DNA of 30,904 nucleotides. Source: Candidatus Avelusimicrobium cornigerorum (GTDB lineage Bacteria; Elusimicrobiota; Elusimicrobia; Elusimicrobiales; Elusimicrobiaceae). Positions within the stretch are counted from its first letter, which is position 1, and the number at the start of each line of letters is the position of its first letter. Below the pieces are notes generated by a model. It saw only the letters and a list, made by a program, of their open reading frames with translations, was not told the DNA's origin and did not search any database. This document shows positions 16,768 to 26,000 of this stretch, one piece after another. The stretch lies in contig DBXW01000004.1 in the NCBI GenBank assembly GCA_002309715.1, positions 37,952-68,855 on the forward strand, in the 5' to 3' direction. A program made the position numbers and the translations under genes.

Positions 16768-17961
16768 TTATCTAAAGTTAATATCGGGCGCAATGAGTTC
16801 GGTAGTTCTTTTTTTCGCGTCGTACAAATAAGTTTTAACGTGTTCCGGAAAACCATAACGAAAATCTAACAGATAGGATCCTTTTTGATCCCAAAAAACA
16901 TGATCCACTAAAAACACTACATACGCATGAGAAAAGGTTTCCATAGCATCACTAAATTTGCGGTAAGAAAATTTGCCGGGAAATTCTACCATCGTTTTCG
17001 GTTTTTTATCTTCTCCCAAGAAATAGACCTTAGTAATATATTCATCCACGTTTAACTCAATGATTCGCTGTCCGTTAAACTCTATTGGGAATTTGCCAAT
17101 TCCTTGATGGTGGTACGCCTCTACTAAATTAGTTAAGAACCGCGCCGGCGTCAAAAAACCGAAATCATCCTGTTCGCTATGGGGAGCATACGAACTGCCT
17201 GTATGAATACCCACCAGTTTGTCACTATTGTTTAGAACAGCCGCCCCGCACAAGCCGGGACGTTCATCCCGAGGCCAAGGCATATTGGTACGAACGGCAA
17301 AAGGCGTATCACCCATAAAAACGCGGTGTTCAAAATGCACGGGGTTTAACAAGGAAAAGCCCTGTGTCTGAAACATATCGGCCCACGTAGGTTTGTTGTC
17401 ACTGATAGAAAGCGGCGTAAAGAGTTTTTCATCTTCCGGGCGAAACTTAACAAGCGCCATGTCCAAAAATCCGGGTGCGCCTAACTGAACAATTTTTGCC
17501 GGAATAGAAACAAATTCTTTTCCGTTATACACATCTGCTATAAAATCTTTTTTTAAACTACGCGAAGTTTCCGATCCGGCAATTGCATGGGCGGCTATTA
17601 CCCCGTAAATTTCCGGTTTTCCTTCTTTATCTTCAATTTTAAAAACCGTACCGGAAAAACTATTGGCCCGGCCGTCTATATCGGCACGTGCTTGGAAAGT
17701 AGCGGTTAAAAGGGGCATTTCCATTTCCGGCTGCCTAGGCATATGATCAAGGCGGGCGGAAATTGTCCGGCTAATGGCTTGCTGTACTTGCGAAGAAGAA
17801 GGCTGTAAAATATTTTTAGAGACAGCGGATGATACACGGAGATTTTTTAGCGATTTCAAAGACGGCAATGCCTTGACGGGATTTGGCGTATTACACAACG
17901 CATCCCCGGGCAGACAGCCCACTAGCAAAATAGCCATACCGCGAAAAATAATGTGTCTCAT
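16768..17961 (-). CDS. Exported PA-clan (trypsin-fold) protease with Cys nucleophile, putative lipoprotein
   Basis: 397-residue exported protein. The ATG at 17961 is chosen because it opens a signal sequence (M-R-H-I-I-F-R-G-M-A-I-L-L-V-G-C); an upstream in-frame TTG at 17988 would add nine unhelpful residues. L-V-G-C16 fits a lipobox, so it may be lipid-anchored; cleavage further on is also possible. The core resembles chymotrypsin-fold proteases: His125 in V-I-A-A-H-A, Asp167 in F-L-D-M-A-L-V-K-F, and the nucleophile position in R-P-G-L-C238-G-A-A-V, followed by L-V-G-I-H-T-G as the substrate-binding strand. The nucleophile is Cys rather than the Ser of GNSGGP, as in viral 3C-like proteases. 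The last ~130 residues are an unassigned extension. No Shine-Dalgarno precedes the ATG. It is divergent from adhE and convergent with nagA, so probably a single-gene unit. The protease fold is an inference from motifs; the substrate is unknown. Confidence 0.75.
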   Translation of the reverse strand: MRHIIFRGMAILLVGCLPGDALCNTPNPVKALPSLKSLKNLRVSSAVSKNILQPSSSQVQQAISRTISARLDHMPRQPEMEMPLLTATFQARADIDGRANSFSGTVFKIEDKEGKPEIYGVIAAHAIAGSETSRSLKKDFIADVYNGKEFVSIPAKIVQLGAPGFLDMALVKFRPEDEKLFTPLSISDNKPTWADMFQTQGFSLLNPVHFEHRVFMGDTPFAVRTNMPWPRDERPGLCGAAVLNNSDKLVGIHTGSSYAPHSEQDDFGFLTPARFLTNLVEAYHHQGIGKFPIEFNGQRIIELNVDEYITKVYFLGEDKKPKTMVEFPGKFSYRKFSDAMETFSHAYVVFLVDHVFWDQKGSYLLDFRYGFPEHVKTYLYDAKKRTTELIAPDINFR

Positions 17962-17967
17962 ACTTGT

Positions 17968-17973
17968 ATTATA
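17968..17973 (-). promoter_or_regulatory. Candidate -10 of the protease gene, possibly leaderless
   Basis: On the minus strand a perfect TATAAT ends exactly 6 nt before the ATG at 17961, so transcription would start at or next to the start codon. This agrees with the absence of a Shine-Dalgarno. The -35 region (about 17991-17996, TTCATT) is weak. Confidence 0.4.
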
Positions 17974-18036
17974 AACAAAAAAGCACAAAAAATGAAAGAG
18001 GCTGATGGGCTAACTATTTTTCTTCTCTATCCGGCT

Positions 18037-18066
18037 TTGACAGATTTACCCGGGAAAAGTTAATAT
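18037..18066 (+). promoter_or_regulatory. Promoter of adhE
   Basis: A consensus TTGACA -35 (18037-18042) and a TAATAT -10 (18061-18066) with 18-nt spacing predict a leader of about 45 nt before adhE. I see no clear Rex-type palindrome overlapping it. Confidence 0.6.
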
Positions 18067-18118
18067 ATAGGTAGCCGAAATAACAAGGCATATCCTTTCG
18101 CATAAACAGGAGAAAAAG

Positions 18119-20758
18119 ATGGGGGAAAAGAAAAAATCCGTATCGGTAGAGAATACCGAATTAGAGCTATTAAATAAAACCGTTGAAAAAGTAAGAAAAG
18201 CCCAGCGCAAATACGCTACCTATTCGCAAGAACAAGTAGATAAAATCTTCCGCGCGGCGGCTATTGCGGCGGCCCGGAACCGTATCCCGCTGGCCAAAAT
18301 GGCCGTGGAAGAAACCGGTATGGGCGTAATGGAAGACAAAGTAATTAAAAACCAATTTGCTTCCGAATATATTTACAACCAATATAAAGACACTCGCACA
18401 TGCGGTGTACTTTCCGACGACGACGCTTTCGGTTACCGACAAGTGGCTGAACCTATTGGCGTCATTGCCGGAGTCATCCCGACCACCAATCCCACCTCTA
18501 CGGCTATTTTTAAAAGTTTACTTGCGTTAAAAACGCGCAACGGTATTATTTTTTCCCCCCACCCGCGTGCTAAAAAATGCACCATTGAAGCCGCGCGCAT
18601 TGTGCTGGAAGCCGCTGTAGCCGCCGGCGCCCCCAAAGACATTATCAGTTGGATTGAACATCCTTCTATGATGCTTTCTACTACGCTTATGCAACATCCG
18701 CATATCAACATTATTTTGGCTACCGGCGGACCGGGGATGGTACACGCGGCCTATTCTTCGGGCAAGCCGGCTATCGGCGTAGGCGCGGGAAATACCCCTG
18801 CGGTAATTGATGAAACGGCAGATATCAAAATGGCGGTCAGTTCCATCATCATGAGTAAAACATTTGATAACGGCATGATTTGCGCCAGCGAACAAGCGGT
18901 TGTTGTGGAAAATAGTGTATATAAAAAAGTCAAAGACGAATTCGTGGCACGCGGTTGTCATTTTGTGACGGGCAAAGACCGCCAAAAACTGGCCCAAACC
19001 ATTGTACAAGACAATCACTTAAACAGCGCGATTGTCGGACAACCTGCTCAAACCATTGCCAAAATGGCCGGCATTAAAGTCCCCCCACACACTAAAATTT
19101 TGATTGCTGAGGCTAAAGAAGTAAACGATAAGGAAGTTTTCGCGCGGGAAAAATTATCCCCGGTATTAGCCTTTTACAGGGCAGATGATTTTAAGCACGC
19201 CGTTACGTTGGCGCGCGATTTGATTTTATACGGCGGTGCCGGGCATACGTCTGTGTTATATACCGCCGAAACAAACGAAGAACATATTGAAGCGTTCCAG
19301 GACATGCCCACTGCCCGTACGCTAATCAATATCCCCTCTTCTCAAGGAGCGATCGGAGATGTGTATAATTTCAAACTCGCCCCTTCGTTAACGCTGGGTT
19401 GCGGCTCTTGGGGCGGCAACTCGGTCAGTGAAAATATCGGAGTCAAGCACCTTATGAATATCAAAGCCGTGGCCGAGCGCCGTGAAAATATGTATTGGTA
19501 TAAAGTACCGTCTAAAATCTATTTCAAACGCGGAGCGCTTTCGCAAGCGTTGGAAGAATTGAAAGACAAACAACGCGCCTACATCATTACTGACAAAACC
19601 ATGGAACAATTAGGCCATGTGCGTGCAGTGGCCGACGTACTTGAAAACCTAAACATTAAGTTCCGCGTATTTTCCGACGTTCTGCCGGATCCGACTTTTT
19701 CAAACGTTACCCAAGCACTTGATATTGCCAAAACGTGGCAGCCCGATTTGATTATTGCTTTAGGCGGCGGATCCGCTATGGACGAAGCAAAAATGGTATG
19801 GCTGATGTATGAAAACCCGGATACGAGTTTTGAAGATATCGCTATGCGCTTTATGGATATCCGCAAACGTATTTATGCTGCGCCGCCGCTAGGGAAAAAA
19901 GCGGTGATGGCGGCTATCCCCACCACATCCGGCACCGGTTCAGAGGTAACGCCGTTTACGATTATTACTGACGAAAAATCAGGCACCAAATACGCCATTA
20001 CCGATTATGCCTTAACACCGGATATGGCAATTATTGATCCGGAATTTGTACTCGGTATGCCAAAAACCCTGACGGCTTATTCGGGATTAGATGTGATGAC
20101 ACACGCCATTGAAGCATATACATCTATTTTCTCCACCAACTTTACCGAAGGGCAAGCCTTAGAGGCGTTGCGGCTGGTATTTAAGTATTTGGAGCGTTCC
20201 TATACCTTGGGTGCCAAAGATATTACCGCACGCGAAAAAATGCACTACGCCGGCACGGTAGCCGGTATGGCGTTTGCCAACGCGTTTTTGGGGCTGTGCC
20301 ACTCTATGGCGCATAAATTAGGCGCCATGTATCACGTGCCGCACGGGCTTGCTAACGCTATGCTTTTATCGTACGTGATTGAGTTTAACGCCACGGACAA
20401 ACCTACTAAACAAGGGTTGTATCCGCAATATCGCTATCCGTTTGTAAAAGGCCGCTATGCCAAAATTATTGACTATTTGGTGCCGGAACATAAACTCGGT
20501 AACGACAAAGACGCCAAAGTCCAAAAATTAATTGATATGGTGGAAGACTTAAAACACAAACTCAATATCCCGCGCTCGCTCAAAGCGTATGGCATTGACG
20601 AAAAAGACTTTTTGGCAAATGTGGATAAACTTTCCGAGTTGGCCTTTGACGACCAATGCACCGGCGCCAATCCGCGCTATCCGCTTATTAGCGAGATTAA
20701 GGACTTGTTCCTAAAAGCCTACTACGGTAAGCCGGTTAAACATAAAAAAGGGAAATAG
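18119..20758 (+). CDS. adhE: Bifunctional acetaldehyde-CoA / alcohol dehydrogenase
   Basis: 879-residue fusion that reduces acetyl-CoA to acetaldehyde and then ethanol, oxidising two NADH; it disposes of reducing power in fermentation. The N-terminal half (to ~450) is a CoA-acylating aldehyde dehydrogenase with the catalytic Cys255 in M-I-C-A-S-E-Q and a nucleotide-binding G-V-G-A-G-N-T-P segment. The C-terminal half is an iron-dependent alcohol dehydrogenase with G-G-G-S-A-M-D-E and the iron ligands D658 and H662 (GLDVMTH), H728 (C-H-S-M-A-H) and H742 (V-P-H-G). Full length compared with E. coli AdhE (891), and such proteins form spirosome filaments. AGGAGA lies at 18109-18114. It has its own promoter and terminator, so it is monocistronic. 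Confidence 0.97.
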   Translation: MGEKKKSVSVENTELELLNKTVEKVRKAQRKYATYSQEQVDKIFRAAAIAAARNRIPLAKMAVEETGMGVMEDKVIKNQFASEYIYNQYKDTRTCGVLSDDDAFGYRQVAEPIGVIAGVIPTTNPTSTAIFKSLLALKTRNGIIFSPHPRAKKCTIEAARIVLEAAVAAGAPKDIISWIEHPSMMLSTTLMQHPHINIILATGGPGMVHAAYSSGKPAIGVGAGNTPAVIDETADIKMAVSSIIMSKTFDNGMICASEQAVVVENSVYKKVKDEFVARGCHFVTGKDRQKLAQTIVQDNHLNSAIVGQPAQTIAKMAGIKVPPHTKILIAEAKEVNDKEVFAREKLSPVLAFYRADDFKHAVTLARDLILYGGAGHTSVLYTAETNEEHIEAFQDMPTARTLINIPSSQGAIGDVYNFKLAPSLTLGCGSWGGNSVSENIGVKHLMNIKAVAERRENMYWYKVPSKIYFKRGALSQALEELKDKQRAYIITDKTMEQLGHVRAVADVLENLNIKFRVFSDVLPDPTFSNVTQALDIAKTWQPDLIIALGGGSAMDEAKMVWLMYENPDTSFEDIAMRFMDIRKRIYAAPPLGKKAVMAAIPTTSGTGSEVTPFTIITDEKSGTKYAITDYALTPDMAIIDPEFVLGMPKTLTAYSGLDVMTHAIEAYTSIFSTNFTEGQALEALRLVFKYLERSYTLGAKDITAREKMHYAGTVAGMAFANAFLGLCHSMAHKLGAMYHVPHGLANAMLLSYVIEFNATDKPTKQGLYPQYRYPFVKGRYAKIIDYLVPEHKLGNDKDAKVQKLIDMVEDLKHKLNIPRSLKAYGIDEKDFLANVDKLSELAFDDQCTGANPRYPLISEIKDLFLKAYYGKPVKHKKGK

Positions 20759-20776
20759 TTTAGCAGAAACAAAAGA

Positions 20777-20807
20777 ACCCCGGGCCAAAAAGCCCGGGGT
20801 AGTTTTT
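20777..20807 (+). terminator. Intrinsic terminator of adhE
   Basis: A perfect 9-bp stem ACCCCGGGC (20777-20785) / GCCCGGGGT (20792-20800) with a 6-nt loop, followed by A-G and five T. The 100 nt from here to the end of the convergent pbpC gene hold nothing recognisable. Confidence 0.9.
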
Positions 20808-20908
20808 GTAAACGGTGCAAAGAGTGAGTAAAAAGACAAACAACTCAATGCGCGAAACGGCATATCAACCATTGTCACGGCGAAAGGCTGTAATGCCCCG
20901 TCTCCCGA

Positions 20909-23014
20909 TTACGGCAGGACTTCAAACGAAACGTTATCTGTTTCTTTTCCGCAAGAAACTTGCAATACGTGTTTTCCTGCTTGCAAAGGCCACCACTGCC
21001 GGCACGAGGTTTGCGGTTGTTGTTGGCCGTCTAATGTCCAAAAGCATTTTTCTTCCTTACATGACGCTTCAAAACGTATCTTTTGCAACCCGGCAGAAAC
21101 GGCATGGTCCCATTGGTAGATATCTTTATCCGCCGGAGAAAGAATTTCCGTTTTTGGGAAAACACGGGTATGTTTACCGTTGCAAACTTCCGGTAGATAT
21201 TGTTTCAAGAACACTTCTTCTTGTGCGTGTGTACAAGACGGACCGGCTCGCAAACCGCTTTGACTGCACGCCGGCGTACGTACCACCCCCACCGGTTGTT
21301 CAAACGATGTTGATGGATATTTCTTTTGTAAATAAATTGCCAAATCGTGCATAATCGGCCCCGAGCCCGTTACACCGGAAACTTTATGCATGGGAGTAGC
21401 ATCAAAATTTCCCGCCCATACGCCAATGGTCCAACGCGGCGTATAAGCCAGCGTAAAATTATCTTTATAATCTTTGGAAGTACCCGTTTTGGCAGCAAGT
21501 TCAAACGGAAGTGCCAAGGGCGAATTTAATCCAAACGCCGCCGCACGCGCCTGATTGTCCGACAAAATATCACTCACTAAATAGGCACTTTGAGAAGATA
21601 AAATTTGTTTTTCAGCCCCCGGCAACTCTATCCGCGGCTCCAAGGCCACCACAAGCGGTTTATATTTTCCCCCGCGCGCCAAGGCCGCATACGCGTTGGT
21701 CAGATGCATCAGTTGTACTTCCCCGTTACCAAGCGCCAAGCCTAATCCGTAAAAATCAGCATCCCGGGTTAGTTCCGTCAAGCCTGCCGCGCGCAATAAT
21801 TGTAACAAAGCCGAGGTCCCCACTTTCTCGGCCGCTTTTACCGCCGGGATATTATAGGAACACGCCAAGGCTTGGCGTGCAGGCACAAGCCCGTGAAAAC
21901 TTTCATCATAATTACGTGGCCGAAAACCACCCTCAAAAAAAGTATCTTCATCTGCCAGTAGCGTTGCCGGCGTGAGTAGGCCTTTTTCAAATGCAAGCCC
22001 ATACACAAACGGTTTTACGCTGGACCCCGGTTGACGTAACGCCCGCACTCCGTCTATTTGTCCGTCAGGCTTGCGGTAGAAATCGGCCGAACCTACATAC
22101 GCCAACACCGCGCCGGTGGCGTTTTCTATCACAAGCACCGCCGCATTAGTGACATTTTTATCGTGTAATTTTTGCAAATGATTTTTAACCAGTTTTTCCG
22201 CATATAACTGTAGGTCTTTGTCTAATGTAGTACGTACGTACGAAGTTTCTGCGGGTAATAACTGCCGCACAAAATGCGTAAAATGCGGGGCATCAAACAA
22301 ACGTTGCGGAGCACGTAATACAATCGGTTCTTCTTTAGCCAAGTGGTACATTTCTTCGTCTAATAATTGCTCTTTTAACATCCGCATAAGCACATAGTCA
22401 CGCCTTTTGAGCGCGCGGGAGAAATGTTTTAGCGGATTATATCGCGTGGGCGACTTGACGATACCTACTAAAAAAGCGGCTTGCGATAAGGAAACTTCTG
22501 CGGCATCTACGCCGAAGTAAAACTGCGCGGCGGCTTGTGCGCCTTGGGTTAAGTTGCCAAATTCAATGTAATTAAAATAGGCTTCTAAAATTTCTTCTTT
22601 GGTGTGTGTTTTTTCCCATTTGACGGCTTGCCACGCTTCGCCGGTTTTCCCTAAAAATGTTTTTGGCCGCGGCTCTAATGTACGTACTAATTGTTGCGTA
22701 ATGGTAGAGGCGCCGGAAACCACTTCTCCCCGACGCGTATTTTGAAAAAAAGCCCGCAAAATAGCCTGTGCGTCTATCCCGTTATGATGATAAAAACGTT
22801 TATCTTCCGCCGCTACCGCCGCGGCAATAAACCACGGGGAGATTTCCCCCAGTGATACCGGATAAAAATACGTATTATTTTGTGATAAAAAGCCACGCAT
22901 CGGCGCACCGTTGCGATCGGTCATTTGCACCGAGGCTGATAAGAAAGGCACTTCCCCGCCTAATACAGGGCAGGGAAGTAGTAAAAGTACTGCTATCCAA
23001 AGGCGCGCTTTCAT
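20909..23014 (-). CDS. pbpC: Penicillin-binding protein 1C (class A PBP)
   Basis: 701-residue peptidoglycan synthase acting in the periplasm. An N-terminal hydrophobic segment (residues ~5-20) serves as anchor or signal. The GT51 glycosyltransferase domain follows, with the catalytic Glu70 in A-E-D-K-R-F-Y and the G-A-S-T-I-T-Q-Q motif. The penicillin-binding transpeptidase domain has Ser331 in S-S-V-K, S-Y-N, and K509-T-G-T-S. The last ~90 residues are the Cys-rich BiPBP_C domain typical of PBP1C. Slightly shorter than E. coli PbpC (770). Its ATG overlaps the stop codon of the upstream A2M gene by one base (TAATG), so the two are translationally coupled, and the gene order matches E. coli yfhM-pbpC. 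No terminator hairpin with a T-run is visible downstream on this strand. Confidence 0.95.
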   Translation of the reverse strand: MKARLWIAVLLLLPCPVLGGEVPFLSASVQMTDRNGAPMRGFLSQNNTYFYPVSLGEISPWFIAAAVAAEDKRFYHHNGIDAQAILRAFFQNTRRGEVVSGASTITQQLVRTLEPRPKTFLGKTGEAWQAVKWEKTHTKEEILEAYFNYIEFGNLTQGAQAAAQFYFGVDAAEVSLSQAAFLVGIVKSPTRYNPLKHFSRALKRRDYVLMRMLKEQLLDEEMYHLAKEEPIVLRAPQRLFDAPHFTHFVRQLLPAETSYVRTTLDKDLQLYAEKLVKNHLQKLHDKNVTNAAVLVIENATGAVLAYVGSADFYRKPDGQIDGVRALRQPGSSVKPFVYGLAFEKGLLTPATLLADEDTFFEGGFRPRNYDESFHGLVPARQALACSYNIPAVKAAEKVGTSALLQLLRAAGLTELTRDADFYGLGLALGNGEVQLMHLTNAYAALARGGKYKPLVVALEPRIELPGAEKQILSSQSAYLVSDILSDNQARAAAFGLNSPLALPFELAAKTGTSKDYKDNFTLAYTPRWTIGVWAGNFDATPMHKVSGVTGSGPIMHDLAIYLQKKYPSTSFEQPVGVVRTPACSQSGLRAGPSCTHAQEEVFLKQYLPEVCNGKHTRVFPKTEILSPADKDIYQWDHAVSAGLQKIRFEASCKEEKCFWTLDGQQQPQTSCRQWWPLQAGKHVLQVSCGKETDNVSFEVLP

Positions 23015-26000
23015 TACTTGATGACTAACTCCGAGGTAACATTATGCCCGAAATTCGCCGGCTCATAAAGTAAACTCGCCCATGCACACGGATAGGTGAA
23101 TGTACCGCGTACCACCGCCGTTACTTGATAGGTAAACGTATGTGTACCGGCGGGTACATAGTCGGCAAACGCGGCTATACGCTCGTTATAGCGTTCCACC
23201 CGGCCAAACAGCGAATTGTCCGCATTGGCTTGTGTCGCGGAAGATTGCGTAGCAAGAGACGTGTTCACAATTTCCACCCCGGCCGGCAAGAAATCTTCCA
23301 CAACCACAAAATGTCGGTTGGCGGCCGAACGGATTTGCAAAGCCACATTATAGCGTTTCCCGGCAACAAGTTCGGTAACCGGGGTGCCGTCTAATTCGGT
23401 AATTTGGCGTGTAATTTCAAATCCGGCATTTACCGGCTCTAAATACGCCCGCGGTTGATAGATCTGATCTATCGCATAATACAACGTGCCCGTACCGTTT
23501 TTAGTCAGTTTTACGCGCGTATCTGACTGTTTGGCATAGACTTTTTGGAAAGAAAATGCCTCGGTTTGGCTGTTTACGGAACGCCCTTTAAAATCGGCCG
23601 TCATAAACGGTTGCGTATTCACCGCCACTTGCGCCGTAAAATCAGGCGTTTGGGTTTCGTAGCGTTTGGCATATTCTTGCAAGGCCGAAATGACCGCCGC
23701 ATTTTCTTGAGTAGAATTCCAATGCCCCTGCGCGTTTAATTGCGAAAGTAACCACGCCACCGTTTGCGGAGCATAATGATAATTTTGCCCCGACCGCAAT
23801 AACGCATCTAACGAAAGAGCCGTTGTAAACACGTCACTGACGTGTAACCAAGGCATTTGTGTATCCGCCGAAAAATAGGCTTTCGTGGGCGTATAAGAAA
23901 TATGGTTCAGTAAATACTGGGCTAAATTTTGCTTTACGCTAGGTGATTTGGAAATCTTCTGCGCACTCTTTAATAAATAAGCCGCCGCCGGCAACGGCAA
24001 CGACGCATAACGCGCGTATAGATTATTAAAACCGGCCGTTACTTCCTGCCCATATAAAGACAGCACATATACGCTATACGCGCGGGCTGTATCGGTTTCA
24101 TAAGCGGAATAAGAAAACGCGTGTAATTGATTTTTATTGAACGCTTGCGCCAACCACGCAACGGCTTGTTGCAAGGCTTTTTGCGGGACCGTAAACCCCG
24201 CCTCTTTGGCCCAATAGGCCGTTTCCAACGCATACGCCGTTACATACGGATCCGGCAACATATTCGGCCAATAGGCAAACCCACCCGAAGTATGCTGGTA
24301 TTGCGTCATTTTGTCCAACACCGCTTGCGCTTGTTTTTTAAGTGCGGAAATATCGGCAAGTTTAAAATCTTGTACCAGTTTTTCACTTTGAATAACCGGC
24401 CGGATTTTGGACATTTGTTGTTCCAAGCAATCGTACGGATAGGCGGTTAAGTACGTAAGCGCCCCTTTTAAATTAAGTAACGCCGTGGATGCGAGCGAGA
24501 ATTTTACTTCGTTTTTTCCGTCGGGAACGATAAAAGAAGGTTGCTTGAGCAATTCTTCTTGGTTACCGGTAGTATGATTATATAACGAAAGGGTTTGCTG
24601 TTTTTCTATCGCAAGCACTTGAATATGGGACCGTACGCCGTCTGTTTCTCCTTGACCTTTGACCACAAAATCAAGGGTAGCGGTTCCTAAACGAGCGGCT
24701 TGGCACAACCACGATACTTCTTGCGCTTGCCCTAACGGCACCGCAATTTCTTGCGGCACATTGTTTAGCAATTTAACGCTCCCCGATGAAGCAGCCTCAA
24801 CGGTAAAAAGACCTTTTTTATCCGCGTAATTATACACTACGGCGCTACATTGGAACTTATCTGCTTTGCGGGCAATTTGCGGCAAATTAGGCGTAATCAT
24901 CAGCGGTTTAGAAGACGTAATTTGCGTTTGTCCGGAGCCGAATTCTTCGGTACGGGCCGCTACCGCCATAATACGAAAACGCGTTAAGTTATCCGGCAGT
25001 TTGAATTTTACCGTCGCGCGGCCTTTACTGTCCGTCTTTATGTGTTGATTAACATAGGGAACAAACGAGAAATTATTGCGCAAATCTACGCCGCCCAATT
25101 TGGCTTCCGCCGAGCCGCCCCCCCCGCGGTTTTCCCCTTTCTCGCCAAAGTTGCGCTGCCCGATTACATAAGCGCGGTTGTCCGAAGTAAATACCGACAA
25201 CGCACGCGGCTCATAAAACATTTTGAACGGTTCCGGCGTTTTATAATCGGTTAACGCCAAAACGCCTTCATCTACCACAAAAAGCATTACATCCGCCGCG
25301 GCGGCTTTGTTGCCAAGTTTCGTAGATAATTTAACGGTAACTTCATCCCCGGGGCGATACTCTTTTTTGTTCGTTTCCACATCTACGGAAATCTTTTTAG
25401 ATTCCGGCTCTACCGTCAAATTAACATACCCTACCTTGCCTTGCGGCTTGCCCAAATCAACGCCTTTGTTGTTGACAGGCGCGGAAGAACGCCCTTTAAC
25501 AAGCGTAACACTTACATATACATTGGGTAAATAATTTTCTTTTATGGGTACTTCTACATAATCCGCTCCGCCTTTGAGCGAAGTAATCCACGCATCTAAA
25601 ATACCTTCGCGTTCCACGGTTACAAGTGCACGAGCCGTTGGGTAGGGTGATTCTACACTGATGCGCGCTTTTTGCCCAACCCGGTATGTATTTTTGTCTT
25701 GCTTTAAGGCAAGTAAATCATCATCTTCCTGTGCCCAGGCAGGTCCGTTTTCCCCATATACCATCACGTCAAATCCGCCTTGCACCGAACGGCCCGACGC
25801 ATCCGCAGATAAGAACGTAACATAATAACTGCCGCTTTGCTTAGGCGTAAACGAGAAGGTAGAGCCCCCTTCGGCCACTTCAAAAGTTTGGCCGGGTTCG
25901 TCAAACACTTCTTGCTCGCTTACCCACTCTAACCGACCGGACAATCCCACTTTGCGAACACTGCGCCACTCTTTGCGTTGGATTTTGGCTTGTACGGTGG

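Noticed and set aside
20815..21354. 179-codon open frame on the plus strand
   Set aside because: It is antisense to the C-terminal part of pbpC, has no ribosome binding site and its translation is basic, unstructured-looking shadow sequence.
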